This document shows, in pieces, positions 46,939-57,376 of a stretch of DNA of 64,000 nucleotides (position 1 is its first letter; the number at the start of each line of letters is the position of its first letter). The notes under the pieces are model-generated. The model was not told where the DNA came from. It worked only from the letters and a program-made list of their open reading frames with translations, and made no database searches. Both the position numbers and the translations under genes were made by a program. This stretch comes from a bacterium DOLZORAL124_38_8 (GTDB lineage Bacteria; Patescibacteriota; Gracilibacteria; UBA4473), in the NCBI GenBank assembly GCA_002747745.1, contig PDQG01000006.1, positions 62,001-126,000 on the forward strand, read 5' to 3'.

Positions 46939-46950
46939 CAAAGATTGTCT
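46939..46950 (+). repeat. Candidate attR (direct repeat caaagattgtct)
   Basis: Exact 12-bp match to 40622-40633. Confidence 0.4.
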
Positions 46951-47003
46951 TGTGTATTAAAAAGGCTTTTTTAAACAACTAAATAACGCCTTGTTATAAA
47001 TGA

Positions 47004-48209
47004 TTATATTTGTAATAAATTTTCGCTCACAATTTTAGCAGAAATAGCCGCAAAAGATATGTTGTATCCACCACACAAACCATTCACATCTAGTATCTCT
47101 CCGGCAAAAAACAGATTCTTTTGTAATTTTGACTCCAAGGTAGCTACATTTACGTCAGTTAAACTCACACCACCGCGTGTCGTCCAACACGCTGGATAAT
47201 CAAATGTTTTTGCATTTGTAATGACAAATCTAAATAGGTTTTTACGCAGACGTTTTAAGGTGTCTTTTGAGACATCAGAGACATGAATCGTCTTTTCTAA
47301 CTCCAATTGCTCTAAATGCCAATCTACCACCTTTTTAGGCATAAAATTTCGCAAAAAGTTTCGTAGAAGATTTTTCCCTGACCGTAATGCTTGTATCTGT
47401 TGCAAAAACAATTCCTCAGAAATTTGAGGCAAAAAGTTAATTTCAAAATTGCCAGATTCTGGTAAATACGCCGAAAAATCGAGTACCACTGGCCCAGATA
47501 TCCCCATATGCGTAAATAAGGCTTCTTGGGTCATTCGAATTTTTGTAGCAGGAACTGATAATTGCAGCTCCATAGCCGTTCCAGATAATTCCTTAAACGG
47601 ATTATTAGAAATTCGGATAGGCGATAAAGACGGAGCCGTATTAGTAATTTTGTGTCCCAATTGTTTTGGCAGCGCATAAATACCATCTTTTTTTTCACGA
47701 GAAAACATTCGAAACATCGCCCCACCCGATAGGACTACCGCATCGAACATTGAGGTCTTGGCGTCTTCCTCTTGAGTAAAACGAACACAAAACCGCTCTT
47801 CCTTTTTTTCTACCGAAATTACTTTTGAGTTCCCCTGAAATTCAACATTTGGTTGTGTCACAATCATTTGTGCCAAACGATTCACCTCTTTATTTGCATC
47901 TCCCGATTTCAAAATAGCTCGATTCTTTTCCCAAACATATTCAACCCCAAAGGATTGTAAGAGTGTTTCTCGATTTTTAACCCATGGAGATTTAAATAAG
48001 TGTTTTAAAGCTCTGGGAGTTTCTGAAGAAAATTCTTTTTCAGAAAAAATTTTATTCGTTACATTCATCCGTCCCCCACCAGTAATTCTTAATTTTTCCC
48101 CAATCCGTTTATTTTGATCAAATAAAACAATCTTTCCATCAAAATTTTTCAAAGATAAAGCAGTAAAAATCCCTGCTGGTCCAGCTCCAATTATGGCAAT
48201 TGTTTTCAT
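47004..48209 (-). CDS. HI0933/BaiN-family FAD-dependent oxidoreductase
   Basis: IIGAGPAGIFTALSL, GGRMNVTN, FFAGEILDVNGLCGGYNISFA. Confidence 0.92.
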   Translation of the reverse strand: MKTIAIIGAGPAGIFTALSLKNFDGKIVLFDQNKRIGEKLRITGGGRMNVTNKIFSEKEFSSETPRALKHLFKSPWVKNRETLLQSFGVEYVWEKNRAILKSGDANKEVNRLAQMIVTQPNVEFQGNSKVISVEKKEERFCVRFTQEEDAKTSMFDAVVLSGGAMFRMFSREKKDGIYALPKQLGHKITNTAPSLSPIRISNNPFKELSGTAMELQLSVPATKIRMTQEALFTHMGISGPVVLDFSAYLPESGNFEINFLPQISEELFLQQIQALRSGKNLLRNFLRNFMPKKVVDWHLEQLELEKTIHVSDVSKDTLKRLRKNLFRFVITNAKTFDYPACWTTRGGVSLTDVNVATLESKLQKNLFFAGEILDVNGLCGGYNISFAAISAKIVSENLLQI

Positions 48210-48294
48210 TTAAAACACAAAACTCCCCTTCCTAAATAATTAAACTTTTTCTGTTAAATAATATATCAAAAAGGCTTATTTGTCAAAACAGTTA

Positions 48295-50424
48295 TCACAA
48301 CAACGAACTAGGATTAATATCGACTTTAAGCGACGATAATGCAGCTTGTGTCTGCAAAAAATCTCTCAAGACGGCTTCGTTTTGTCCTTGGACAAAAATG
48401 TGAAAATGGTATTGATTATGTGAACGCGGAAAAAACGCAGGAGCCATATGAATATTAAAAATACCGTCTGGCGATTTCGTTTCTAGTTCTGATTGCAAAA
48501 GAGTCTGACAATGTTTAGCTCGTTCCAAACCAACGGCTTTTTTTTGATCCGAAATAGTTATTTTGGCAAAAGCGGTGAATGGAGGAAGCGCGAATTTTTT
48601 TCGGTGTTCTAATTCTTGTTGATAAAAATTTTCATATTCATTTTTTATCAAAAATTGAAACACGGATTCATCAGGATGGAATGTTTGTAGTACGATAGTC
48701 CCCGCTTGTTTCCGTCTTCCTGCTCGTCCAGAAACTTGGTTTAACAGTTGAAACACTCGTTCTTGGGCTCGAAAGTCTGGCAAACTCAGTCCGACATCCG
48801 CCAAAATAAGCCCCACTAACGTAACGGATTCAAAGTCGAGCCCCTTGGCAATCATTTGTGTGCCAATCAGCACATTCGCTTGTTTATTTTTAAAAGCCTG
48901 CCAAATATGTTTAAAATCATGTTTTCCTCGAACCGAATCAGCGTCAGCCCGCAGCACTTTAGCCTCAGGAATTTGTTCTAATACCGCCTGTTCGACTTGC
49001 TGAGTCCCCCAACCACGAAACAAAAAATCTTTTGCCTGACAATGCGGACAATTTGACGGAAACGATTGCAAATACCCACAAATATGACAAATCAGCTTTG
49101 AACAGTGTCCATTGGTATGAAATTTCATATTTTGACTACAATCTGGACACTCAAAATAGGCTCCACAACTCTTACACATTGAGGCTCCCGCATATCCACG
49201 CTTGTTCAAAAACAAAACTACCTGCTCGCCTCTGGTAATGGCAGAACGAATACTGGCTGCTAAAGATTCCGATAACGGTGAGTAGTTTCCTTTTTTCTGT
49301 TCTTGTTTCAAATCTACCAGTCGAAATTTTGGCTCGGTGGTTTTATGAACCGTTTGAAATAACTTGGTTAGATGCCAAACGCCGGCCTGACACTTTTCAA
49401 GCGATTCAGTGCGGGGCGTAGCCGAACCAAATACTAGCTGCGCCTTTTGTTGTTGAGCTAAATGTTCCGCTAAATCATGCGTCCAATAACGAGGGGCAAA
49501 TTCATTTTTAAAAGTCCACTCGTGTTCTTCATCTAAAATTATTAACGAAAGATTAGGCAGCGGAATCAAAACACTCGACCGAGTTCCAATTAATACTTTT
49601 ACTTCTCCTGTCTGCAGTCGAGCCCATGTTTGTATTTTTTCTCGTCGAGACAATTTTGAATGCCACACCGCCACTTGCGCTCCGAACAATGCCTGAAATT
49701 GTCCAATCAATTGTGGCGTCAAAGCAATTTCTGGAAGCAAAAACAAGGTTTGTCCAGCTGTTTGTTCCGCCAGTTTTTTATAAATTTCGGTTTTTCCACT
49801 CCCAGTAACGCCCCAAAGAACCGTTGGTTTTGAACTTGATTGAATATCATCAAAAACTCTCTGTTGTGCTGAATTTAGGGAAAAATTTTCTCCAAAATAA
49901 GTTTCTAATGATGGCACCGAGACCCCGTCAATACTTTGTTTCAAAAATCCTTTGGCGACCATGTTTTGCAACACTGATTTGGAAGCCTTTTCCAATACCG
50001 TAGGTTCTGACAATTCTTTGGACTCGGTAAATAATTCTAATACTAATTTTTGTTTGTTTCCACGTGGTTTTATTTCATTGGTACAATTTTTTTCGTACCA
50101 TACATCTTTTTGTACTGGATCTTTTTGTTCTAAAAATTCCTCTGGTATCATCAAACTCAAAAACTTCCCAACCGATGTAAAATATGACGGCGCTAATTTT
50201 TGAGCAAATTGTATGTATGAAGCCAGAATCCCCCATTCAGAAAAAGATTCTAAAATAGGTTGTGTCTTAAACGTTGGCGTTTCTAACACTGGACTGATTA
50301 CAATTCCAATTCTTTTTTTATTCCGAAATTTTACCGACACTCTCGTTCCAACTGGTATAGGCTCCGACGAATGCCAAGTATAACACTCACGTACATTTCG
50401 CAAAAATACTTGGTAAAATTTCAT
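48295..50424 (-). CDS. priA: Primosomal protein N' (helicase PriA)
   Basis: WGVTGSGKTEIYKKL, DEEHEW, Zn-binding CKSCGAYFECPDCSQNM..CHICG, GTQMIAKGLDF. Confidence 0.95.
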   Translation of the reverse strand: MKFYQVFLRNVRECYTWHSSEPIPVGTRVSVKFRNKKRIGIVISPVLETPTFKTQPILESFSEWGILASYIQFAQKLAPSYFTSVGKFLSLMIPEEFLEQKDPVQKDVWYEKNCTNEIKPRGNKQKLVLELFTESKELSEPTVLEKASKSVLQNMVAKGFLKQSIDGVSVPSLETYFGENFSLNSAQQRVFDDIQSSSKPTVLWGVTGSGKTEIYKKLAEQTAGQTLFLLPEIALTPQLIGQFQALFGAQVAVWHSKLSRREKIQTWARLQTGEVKVLIGTRSSVLIPLPNLSLIILDEEHEWTFKNEFAPRYWTHDLAEHLAQQQKAQLVFGSATPRTESLEKCQAGVWHLTKLFQTVHKTTEPKFRLVDLKQEQKKGNYSPLSESLAASIRSAITRGEQVVLFLNKRGYAGASMCKSCGAYFECPDCSQNMKFHTNGHCSKLICHICGYLQSFPSNCPHCQAKDFLFRGWGTQQVEQAVLEQIPEAKVLRADADSVRGKHDFKHIWQAFKNKQANVLIGTQMIAKGLDFESVTLVGLILADVGLSLPDFRAQERVFQLLNQVSGRAGRRKQAGTIVLQTFHPDESVFQFLIKNEYENFYQQELEHRKKFALPPFTAFAKITISDQKKAVGLERAKHCQTLLQSELETKSPDGIFNIHMAPAFFPRSHNQYHFHIFVQGQNEAVLRDFLQTQAALSSLKVDINPSSLL

Positions 50425-50580
50425 TGCCCTTATACTAATTTTGACACAAAAAAACACAACGTTAAAATGACGTTACTTGAAAAAGCTTACGCAAAAGTTT
50501 TTAATAAAACAACCAACTTGACTTTTTTGCATTTTTAATTTAAAATACAAACGCACAATATTTCTTATCTTAAGAATAAC

Positions 50581-51558
50581 ATGACAGAAGCTTTAAATCC
50601 TGATAGAACCGAAGAACTAAGAGAATCTTTAGATTCGTTTCATGACTTATACGAATTCTGGAACATTATTGCTGATCCAAATAAGAAAGTATCAAAAGAC
50701 ATAGGGTTCATACGGGAAGTATTTGAATACATGAGTGAACGCTATGGAAATATTATAAAAGGCTCAGCAGAAATATTTAGAGACATTGATTCTTTACTGA
50801 CACAATGTAACCATTCTGAAAAGATACAACAATTGATGTTAGACTTTAGGACGAGTGGTGCAGAAGATTTAAATACTTTAGAAAAAGCTCTTCTTATCGA
50901 AGAAGAAATTCCTCAAACCTCCACCGAAAGAGGGTTTGATTTAGAAGAAGGAAAAAAAGAAAAACTAGATAAAATTGAAGCAAAACTTGAAGCTAATCCT
51001 CTTGTAAAAGAAATCCAAAAGATTTTTGAAGAATATCAAACAAATATTGATCACGGGAAAGATGCCTTGACGGACCCAGTTAAGACAACTTCTAAAGTAA
51101 GAAAATTCTTTAACGCAATAAAAGTCCGTGTAGCTTGGCTAGCAATGGGATTAATCGGCGGCGTAGGAGTTACAATGGCATACAATTATTATTCTGACAA
51201 AGATGATAAACCAGTCGATGTTCGACCAGCAAACACGCCTGATACATCTATCGACACTGTTTCACCTGATACAGGAAACTTTCATGAAGCAATGCAAGAA
51301 ATGAGAGAAGCTGACAAAAGCTTAAAAATGAGGTCTATTCTGGAAGAAAATAACGTAGAAATCCTAGAAGAATCAGAAGAAGGATATTTCAAAGTACTGA
51401 TTCAAAAAGGACAAAGTTTAGATTTCTTCAAAGAAATAACTGGATGTACCGACTCAAGTCTGTTTAACAAAATAAATGATAACCAATACCCAAAAGTAGG
51501 TTGTGAGTATAAAGTTCCTATATCGGCACTTAACAAACATAAAACTGACAGCAATTAA
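50581..51558 (+). CDS. Hypothetical single-TM protein with C-terminal LysM-like end
   Basis: 325 aa; TM WLAMGLIGGVGVTMAYNYY; VLIQKGQSLDFFKEITGCTDSSLFNKINDNQYPKVGCEYKVPI. Confidence 0.55.
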   Translation: MTEALNPDRTEELRESLDSFHDLYEFWNIIADPNKKVSKDIGFIREVFEYMSERYGNIIKGSAEIFRDIDSLLTQCNHSEKIQQLMLDFRTSGAEDLNTLEKALLIEEEIPQTSTERGFDLEEGKKEKLDKIEAKLEANPLVKEIQKIFEEYQTNIDHGKDALTDPVKTTSKVRKFFNAIKVRVAWLAMGLIGGVGVTMAYNYYSDKDDKPVDVRPANTPDTSIDTVSPDTGNFHEAMQEMREADKSLKMRSILEENNVEILEESEEGYFKVLIQKGQSLDFFKEITGCTDSSLFNKINDNQYPKVGCEYKVPISALNKHKTDSN

Positions 51559-51582
51559 ATTAAATTGAATTGAATTGAATTA
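51553..51582. repeat. Pentanucleotide microsatellite (AATTA/G)6
   Basis: aattaaattaaattgaattgaattgaatta, spanning both convergent stop codons. Confidence 0.8.
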
Positions 51583-53118
51583 GAAATCCAAAAAGTCGTC
51601 TACCGAGGCGGCTTTTTTAGTGTCAGACTCTTTGACTGTTTTCGGCGTAACCACTGGCGAGGTGTTTGATTTAGCCCCCATCGAAAGGGTAATCTCAATC
51701 GGCGTTCCAAAAATTTCCTTCATCGCCGCTTGAAGTGGTGCCACAACTTCGGGTTTGTTTACCTGCTCTAAATGGAACAATTCGCGGAATGAAAAGTTTA
51801 CCGCTGTGTTCGATAACACCTGTGGACTACTTTTTTCAAATGATTTCCGCACAAAAATTGGCACCCCCGCCACTTTGGCAATAGTTTCCATTTTGGAAGT
51901 CACCAACGACGCCGATAATTCTAAATCGTTATTAGTTGTTAACGGTTCAGTCGACTTTTGAGGAGGCATTACCGGCGTTGGTTCTTTTTTTACAGACGCC
52001 ACTGTTTTTGTCGGTGTAGCAACTTTTGTTGTTGGAATTGACTCAAGATTTTTTAAAACTGAGTTTGTTTTTATTGGTGCAAAAGATTCTTGCAACTCTC
52101 CTCTTTTAGAAAGTTCTATCAAGGCAATTTCGAGTGGCAATTCGACAATAGGAGAAGTTTTTAGTTGCAAGACCGCCTTTTGAAACACCTCAATTGATTT
52201 TAAAATCAATGGTAATACTTGGTTTTCGTTGAGGTTTTTGTGCATTTCGGCTCGCAAAAACCCTAAAAAGTCATGACAAAAAGTTCTAAAGTCAGCCCCA
52301 TTTTTGTTTAATTGTTTTAGTACTTGTAATCCTTGGTCGGTGTCTCGTAATTGGATGGCTTGCCAAAATTGTTCGAGCAATTCTGGTGAAGAAATTCCTA
52401 AACTTTGTCTGGTGGCTTCTTCGGTAATAGTATTATTCGTTTCGGCCGCCATTTGTTCTAACAGCGAAATTGCATCTCGCAATCCCCCTTCAGCTTGTTT
52501 GGCAATCATTTCGAGGGCTGGTGTTTCAGCCGTAAACCCTTCCGAATCACAAATAAATTGCAAGCGATTTACTAATTGCTCAATGGTAAAGCGCCCAAAT
52601 ACAAACGTTTGGCACCGCGACACAATGGTGTCAGGTACTTTGTGCATTTCGGTAGTAGCGAGCAAAAAATACGCGTGTGCTGGCGGTTCTTCGAGGGTTT
52701 TCAGCAACGCATTAAATGCCCCTTTCGATAACATATGCACCTCATCGATAATATACACTTTTCGTCTGGCGTAGGTTGGCAAAAATGGCACTTTATCAAT
52801 CAAATCTCGAATATTATCAACCCCCGTATGACTGGCCGCATCAATTTCGATAATATCAACACAATCGCCATCAGCAATTTGTTGCGTTAGTTCATTTTCT
52901 AAAATATCAGCCGTAGTGGTATCAAACGAGTTTAACCCCTTGGCAAAAATACGCGCGGTCGAGGTTTTTCCCGTTCCACGACTTCCAACAAACAAGTACG
53001 CATGCGCTGGTTTGTTTTTACTTAAAGCGTTTTTAAGGGTTTTTACCACTGAAGTTTGCCCCACTAAATCAGCAAATTTTTGTGGTCGATATTTTAAAAA
53101 TAAAGTTTGAGACATCAA
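51580..53118 (-). CDS. dnaX: DNA polymerase III subunit gamma/tau
   Basis: YRPQKFADLVGQTSVVKTLKNAL, LFVGSRGTGKTSTARIFAK, IIDEVHMLSKGAFNALLKTLEEPP. Confidence 0.95.
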   Translation of the reverse strand: MMSQTLFLKYRPQKFADLVGQTSVVKTLKNALSKNKPAHAYLFVGSRGTGKTSTARIFAKGLNSFDTTTADILENELTQQIADGDCVDIIEIDAASHTGVDNIRDLIDKVPFLPTYARRKVYIIDEVHMLSKGAFNALLKTLEEPPAHAYFLLATTEMHKVPDTIVSRCQTFVFGRFTIEQLVNRLQFICDSEGFTAETPALEMIAKQAEGGLRDAISLLEQMAAETNNTITEEATRQSLGISSPELLEQFWQAIQLRDTDQGLQVLKQLNKNGADFRTFCHDFLGFLRAEMHKNLNENQVLPLILKSIEVFQKAVLQLKTSPIVELPLEIALIELSKRGELQESFAPIKTNSVLKNLESIPTTKVATPTKTVASVKKEPTPVMPPQKSTEPLTTNNDLELSASLVTSKMETIAKVAGVPIFVRKSFEKSSPQVLSNTAVNFSFRELFHLEQVNKPEVVAPLQAAMKEIFGTPIEITLSMGAKSNTSPVVTPKTVKESDTKKAASVDDFLDF

Positions 53119-53162
53119 TCAATAACGTAAATTTCAAGCCAATAATACGCAAAAAATATTTT

Positions 53163-54182
53163 TTAGCGAGCCGAAATTGATTTTAAAATAATCTTTATTA
53201 TTTGTGGTGCGGCATTGGCAATATTAGCTGTTTTAAGCATTTCTTCTAAGGATTTATTCTGAGTTGTGTTTACTAATAAATCAGTTAAATTTCGCGTATC
53301 GGCTTGTTCATATAATTCAATAAGTCCCTTTTGGGCAAAATATTGGGCGTTTAAAAATTGATGGTTTCGTGCTGCACTAGGCAACGGCACAATAACCGAT
53401 TTTTTTTGGTTTGAGAGAATTTCAAATAACGAGTTTGCTCCCGCCCGTGATAAAACCACATCAGCTGTTTCAAGCGCTCCTTTTAGTTTTTCGGCGGGCA
53501 ATAATTCAAACTGATGAATATTTTTATGCTTTGATTGAATCGATTTTCCTCGCCCTGTAACCAAACAAATTTCAAAATAATCGGTGAGTATTTTTTGATT
53601 CCGTTGTACAAATTCGTTTAAAAATTGAGCCCCTTGTGAACCACCAAACACCAGTAATTTTTTTTGTTTTGTTTGCCACGAAAAAGGCTGACTTTGAGCC
53701 GAAAAAAACAAAGGAAAGGATGTTTTTTTCCCAAAACTTTCAAACACAAAATCAGCGTATTTGGCATAAAGTTTCGATAATACTCCCACCGAAATATCTG
53801 ATTCGTGAGAGTAAATTTTAATCTTTTTTTTCTGCCAAATGTTGTGCCAAATAGTGGCAATCAATAATGGAAAACACACAAATCCTCCCTTAAAAAAAAT
53901 AGCGTTGGGCTTAGACTTTTTTAAAATTGTTTGTGCTTGAAAAACAGCCTTTAAAATTTTAAACGGAGCCAGGAAGTTTTTAATATCAAGATAACGACGA
54001 ATTTTATCAGTGCGTAAAAAATAAGCGGGAACGCTAAAATTTTCCTCATAAATTGCTCGATCTAACGTTGCATCAGCCAATACCAACTCGATTTTTAGTC
54101 CTTGTTTTTGAGCTTCGTTTACCAACGACACAAATGGTAAAATGTGTCCGCCAGTTCCTCCGCCCACTAACAAAAGTTTCAT
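53163..54182 (-). CDS. murG: UDP-GlcNAc:MurNAc-pentapeptide transferase
   Basis: MKLLLVGGGTGGHILPFVSL; VFGGSQGAQFLNEFV; SRAGANSLFEIL. Confidence 0.92.
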   Translation of the reverse strand: MKLLLVGGGTGGHILPFVSLVNEAQKQGLKIELVLADATLDRAIYEENFSVPAYFLRTDKIRRYLDIKNFLAPFKILKAVFQAQTILKKSKPNAIFFKGGFVCFPLLIATIWHNIWQKKKIKIYSHESDISVGVLSKLYAKYADFVFESFGKKTSFPLFFSAQSQPFSWQTKQKKLLVFGGSQGAQFLNEFVQRNQKILTDYFEICLVTGRGKSIQSKHKNIHQFELLPAEKLKGALETADVVLSRAGANSLFEILSNQKKSVIVPLPSAARNHQFLNAQYFAQKGLIELYEQADTRNLTDLLVNTTQNKSLEEMLKTANIANAAPQIIKIILKSISAR

Positions 54183-54292
54183 ACCGTGATGATAATGAGA
54201 AGAAAAAATAAAACAATAAGAGATTTTTAACAAAATTTTATAAATTATTCATTTTTTTATACCCAAAATTCTGAGGATATCGTACAATACCC

Positions 54293-56125
54293 TTGATGAA
54301 CCAAATACAAATTTTGCCTGCAGAAATTGCCAATCAAATTGCCGCTGGAGAAGTGGTTGAACGACCGGCGAGTATTGTAAAAGAATTACTTGAAAATTCA
54401 CTCGATGCCCATGCCACCGAAATTGAAATTCGCCTTGAAAACGGCGGAAAAACCTTAATAGAAATAACCGATAACGGAAACGGTATGAACGCAGAAGACG
54501 CCGAAAAATCTATCCTGCGACATGCTACTTCAAAAATAAAACAGATTGATGATTTGTTTTCTATTCATTCGTTTGGGTTTCGCGGGGAAGCGTTAGCCGC
54601 TATTGCCTCAGTGTCTCGGTTTGAATTAATTACCAAAACCCCAGACGCCACCTCCGGAACCAAAATTACCACCGCGCCAGGCACTCCAACCCAAAACACC
54701 CCAACCGCCGCCAACACGGGAACCAAAATCACAATTCGAGATTTGTTTTTTGCCACCCCAGCCCGATTAAAATATTTAAAAAACGATTTCACTGAATTTT
54801 CTCATTGTTATCGACAGGTGCAGTCGTTTGCTCTCGCCTACCCACAGGTTCGATTTACGATTTACAAAGAAGAAAAACTCTATAAAGACTTTCTTCCGAC
54901 CACGCTCAAACATCGTTGTGAGACCATGCTCAATCTGAAACCAGACGAAATTTTACCCGTACAATACGAGCAATCTGGCGTACAAGTTTCTGGATTCGTG
55001 GTTATCCCAGGTGAATGCAAATCACACAAGAAAAATCAGTTTTTATTTGTCAATCACCGCCTCATTGACGACTACAAATTATCGTACGCCGTTCGTGAAG
55101 CCTATGTACAATCAGCGGGAATCGAAAAACATCTTCATCCTGTTTTTGTATTATTTTTAAACATTGATCCGATTTTGGTTGATGTAAACGTTCATCCACG
55201 AAAATTAGAAGTCAAATTTAGTGAACCACAAGACGTGTTTTCAGCCACCAAACATGCGGTTATGTCGGCCCTCAACACCATGGTCAATCAGCAATTCGGA
55301 AAACAGGTCTCCCCTTCTCATTCGGCTGTTTCATCGAACCCAATACCATTTTCAGTGCCCGCCAATACGGTTTCTCACAGCCCAAAATCTTGGTCACAAA
55401 CACCTTCTTTTGGTGGAAGTTTTGGAACCCGACACGCAGAACGAAATATCCCCCTACAAAAATCGTGGAACGAATCGTTTACTAATACCGCAAATAATGA
55501 ACTAGCCGATATAGATGCCATTGAATCGATCAACGAATTGCGATTAATAGGACAAGTAGATAATAAATACATTTTAGCCGAGGCCGAGACTGGAATTTAT
55601 TTTTTTGACCAACACGCCCTCCACGAACGACAACGGTTTGAACAATTCTGGAACGAATTTAAAGCCCAACAAGAAAAAAACGAATTTATTTCACAAGAAT
55701 TATTACTACCACAAACCATTTCCCTTCCCCTTGAAAGTGTTACGGCCATATGCGAACCCCAAAATCAAACTCAACTCCAAAACTTAGGATTTTCCTTTAC
55801 CCTAATTTCCGATGAATCGGTCGAACTTTTCGCTATTCCGCAAATTTTGGAAGGCGAAGATTTTGAAACTATACTACAAGATTTTGCCCATTATTTCTTA
55901 CATGAAAAAGTGGGCGAACACGCCATAGAGCATTTTATGCGCAAAAAATTAGAATATAAAAGTTGTCGTGGAGCGGTAATGTTCGGCGATAAGTTAGAAC
56001 CAGTCGAAATGCAAAAACTCTTAGATGATTTTGTTACAACTAAATGGCGAAATTTGTGTCCACACGGCCGCCCAAATCACTGGTTTGTGCCATTCAATGA
56101 ATTAAATAGCAAATTCCATCGCTAA
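54293..56125 (+). CDS. mutL: DNA mismatch repair protein MutL
   Basis: ILPAEIANQIAAGEVVERPASIVKELLENSLDA; GFRGEALAAIASVS; CRGAVMFGDKL. Confidence 0.95.
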   Translation: MMNQIQILPAEIANQIAAGEVVERPASIVKELLENSLDAHATEIEIRLENGGKTLIEITDNGNGMNAEDAEKSILRHATSKIKQIDDLFSIHSFGFRGEALAAIASVSRFELITKTPDATSGTKITTAPGTPTQNTPTAANTGTKITIRDLFFATPARLKYLKNDFTEFSHCYRQVQSFALAYPQVRFTIYKEEKLYKDFLPTTLKHRCETMLNLKPDEILPVQYEQSGVQVSGFVVIPGECKSHKKNQFLFVNHRLIDDYKLSYAVREAYVQSAGIEKHLHPVFVLFLNIDPILVDVNVHPRKLEVKFSEPQDVFSATKHAVMSALNTMVNQQFGKQVSPSHSAVSSNPIPFSVPANTVSHSPKSWSQTPSFGGSFGTRHAERNIPLQKSWNESFTNTANNELADIDAIESINELRLIGQVDNKYILAEAETGIYFFDQHALHERQRFEQFWNEFKAQQEKNEFISQELLLPQTISLPLESVTAICEPQNQTQLQNLGFSFTLISDESVELFAIPQILEGEDFETILQDFAHYFLHEKVGEHAIEHFMRKKLEYKSCRGAVMFGDKLEPVEMQKLLDDFVTTKWRNLCPHGRPNHWFVPFNELNSKFHR

Positions 56126-56158
56126 TCCCCTTTTTGTACTCTTTTAACCACTCAACTT

Positions 56159-57358
56159 ATGAACGACCAATTAATCACTTGTCCAAACTGCCATCATCAA
56201 TTTTCGGCTTCTGACGAATTACAAAAACATTTGTCTGAAGAATTTGAGAAAAAAATGAAAGCCCAAGCCGACGCACACCAAAAACAGTTAGAAGCAGAAA
56301 AAGAAGTTATGCGTAAAAAAGCCCAAGAATACGCCGAAAAGAAAGCTCAAGAAGCTTTGAAAAAAAACGCGGTGGAAATAGAAGATATGAAAAACCAACT
56401 CAAAGAAGCCGAAAAAAAACAGGCCGAAGCAAACCAACGAGAATTAGAGTTTTTAAAAAAAGAACGAGCCCTCAAGGAAAAAGAAAAAAACGTTGAACTG
56501 GAATTAGAAAAAAAATTACAAGCCGAAAAGAAACGACTAGAAGAAGCCCTTGCTGAATCGCAAAAGAAAGCATTAGCGGATCGTATGGAAGAATTGCAAA
56601 ACGAACACCGCAAAAAAGAAGCCGAAAAAGATAAACAAATGGAGCAACTAAAAAAAGCCCTAGATGAAGCCAAACGAAAAGCCGAACAAGGCAGCCAACA
56701 AATACAAGGTGACGTATTAGAAAACGATATTAAGGAATTGTTACAATCTGAGTTTTTAATTGACGATATTGCCGATGTGCCTACGGGAATCCGTGGGGCG
56801 GACTTAATCCAAACCGTAAAAAACAATCTCGGAGCTAAATGTGGGGTTTTCCTTTGGGAACTAAAAAATACCAAAGCTTGGACCGAAGGATGGATTCAAA
56901 AATTAAAAGATGATCAAGCGGCTCTGGGGGCAGATGTTGCTATTTTGGCGACCAAAACTTTACCCGAAGGCGTAGACCGCTACGAATACCGAAACGGAGT
57001 ATGGGTCGTAGAATACGAATCTGTAAAAATGCTGGCGAGCATTTTGCGGTTCCACCAACTGGAAATCGGCAAAGTGAAAAATTCACTCCAAGGACAAGAC
57101 GAAAAAATGCAGATGTTATTTGAATATTTATCATCGCCACAGTTTAAAAACCGAGTGGAAAACATCGTCAATGCCTTTGATAAAATGAAAACCGATCTCG
57201 ACAAAGAAAAACGAGCTATGCAAAACATTTGGAACCGACGCGAAAAAGAACTCGAGCGAGTGATGATTAACACGGCTGGATTTTACGGCGACTTACAAGG
57301 TATTGCTGGTGCCAATCTTCCCATGATTGAGGCGCTTGAATTACCCAGTGGCGAGTAG
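56159..57358 (+). CDS. DUF2130 domain protein
   Basis: CPNCHHQFSASDELQKHL, coiled coil, C-terminal DUF2130-like core (GDVLENDIKELLQSEF...). Confidence 0.85.
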   Translation: MNDQLITCPNCHHQFSASDELQKHLSEEFEKKMKAQADAHQKQLEAEKEVMRKKAQEYAEKKAQEALKKNAVEIEDMKNQLKEAEKKQAEANQRELEFLKKERALKEKEKNVELELEKKLQAEKKRLEEALAESQKKALADRMEELQNEHRKKEAEKDKQMEQLKKALDEAKRKAEQGSQQIQGDVLENDIKELLQSEFLIDDIADVPTGIRGADLIQTVKNNLGAKCGVFLWELKNTKAWTEGWIQKLKDDQAALGADVAILATKTLPEGVDRYEYRNGVWVVEYESVKMLASILRFHQLEIGKVKNSLQGQDEKMQMLFEYLSSPQFKNRVENIVNAFDKMKTDLDKEKRAMQNIWNRREKELERVMINTAGFYGDLQGIAGANLPMIEALELPSGE

Positions 57359-57376
57359 TAAATTCCCCGCCTCTAT

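Larger units (their letters stand above)
40622..46950 (+). mobile_element. Putative integrated filamentous phage (inovirus-like prophage)
   Basis: Ordered small coat, ssDNA-binding-like, membrane proteins, pIII-like, Zot ATPase and Rep_trans genes; codon usage differs from host; boundaries set by the candidate 12-bp repeat caaagattgtct. Confidence 0.85.

Noticed and set aside
40441-47000. dif-like XerC/D site at the prophage ends
   Set aside because: No convincing 28-bp dif-like sequence found by eye; only the 12-bp repeat is supported.
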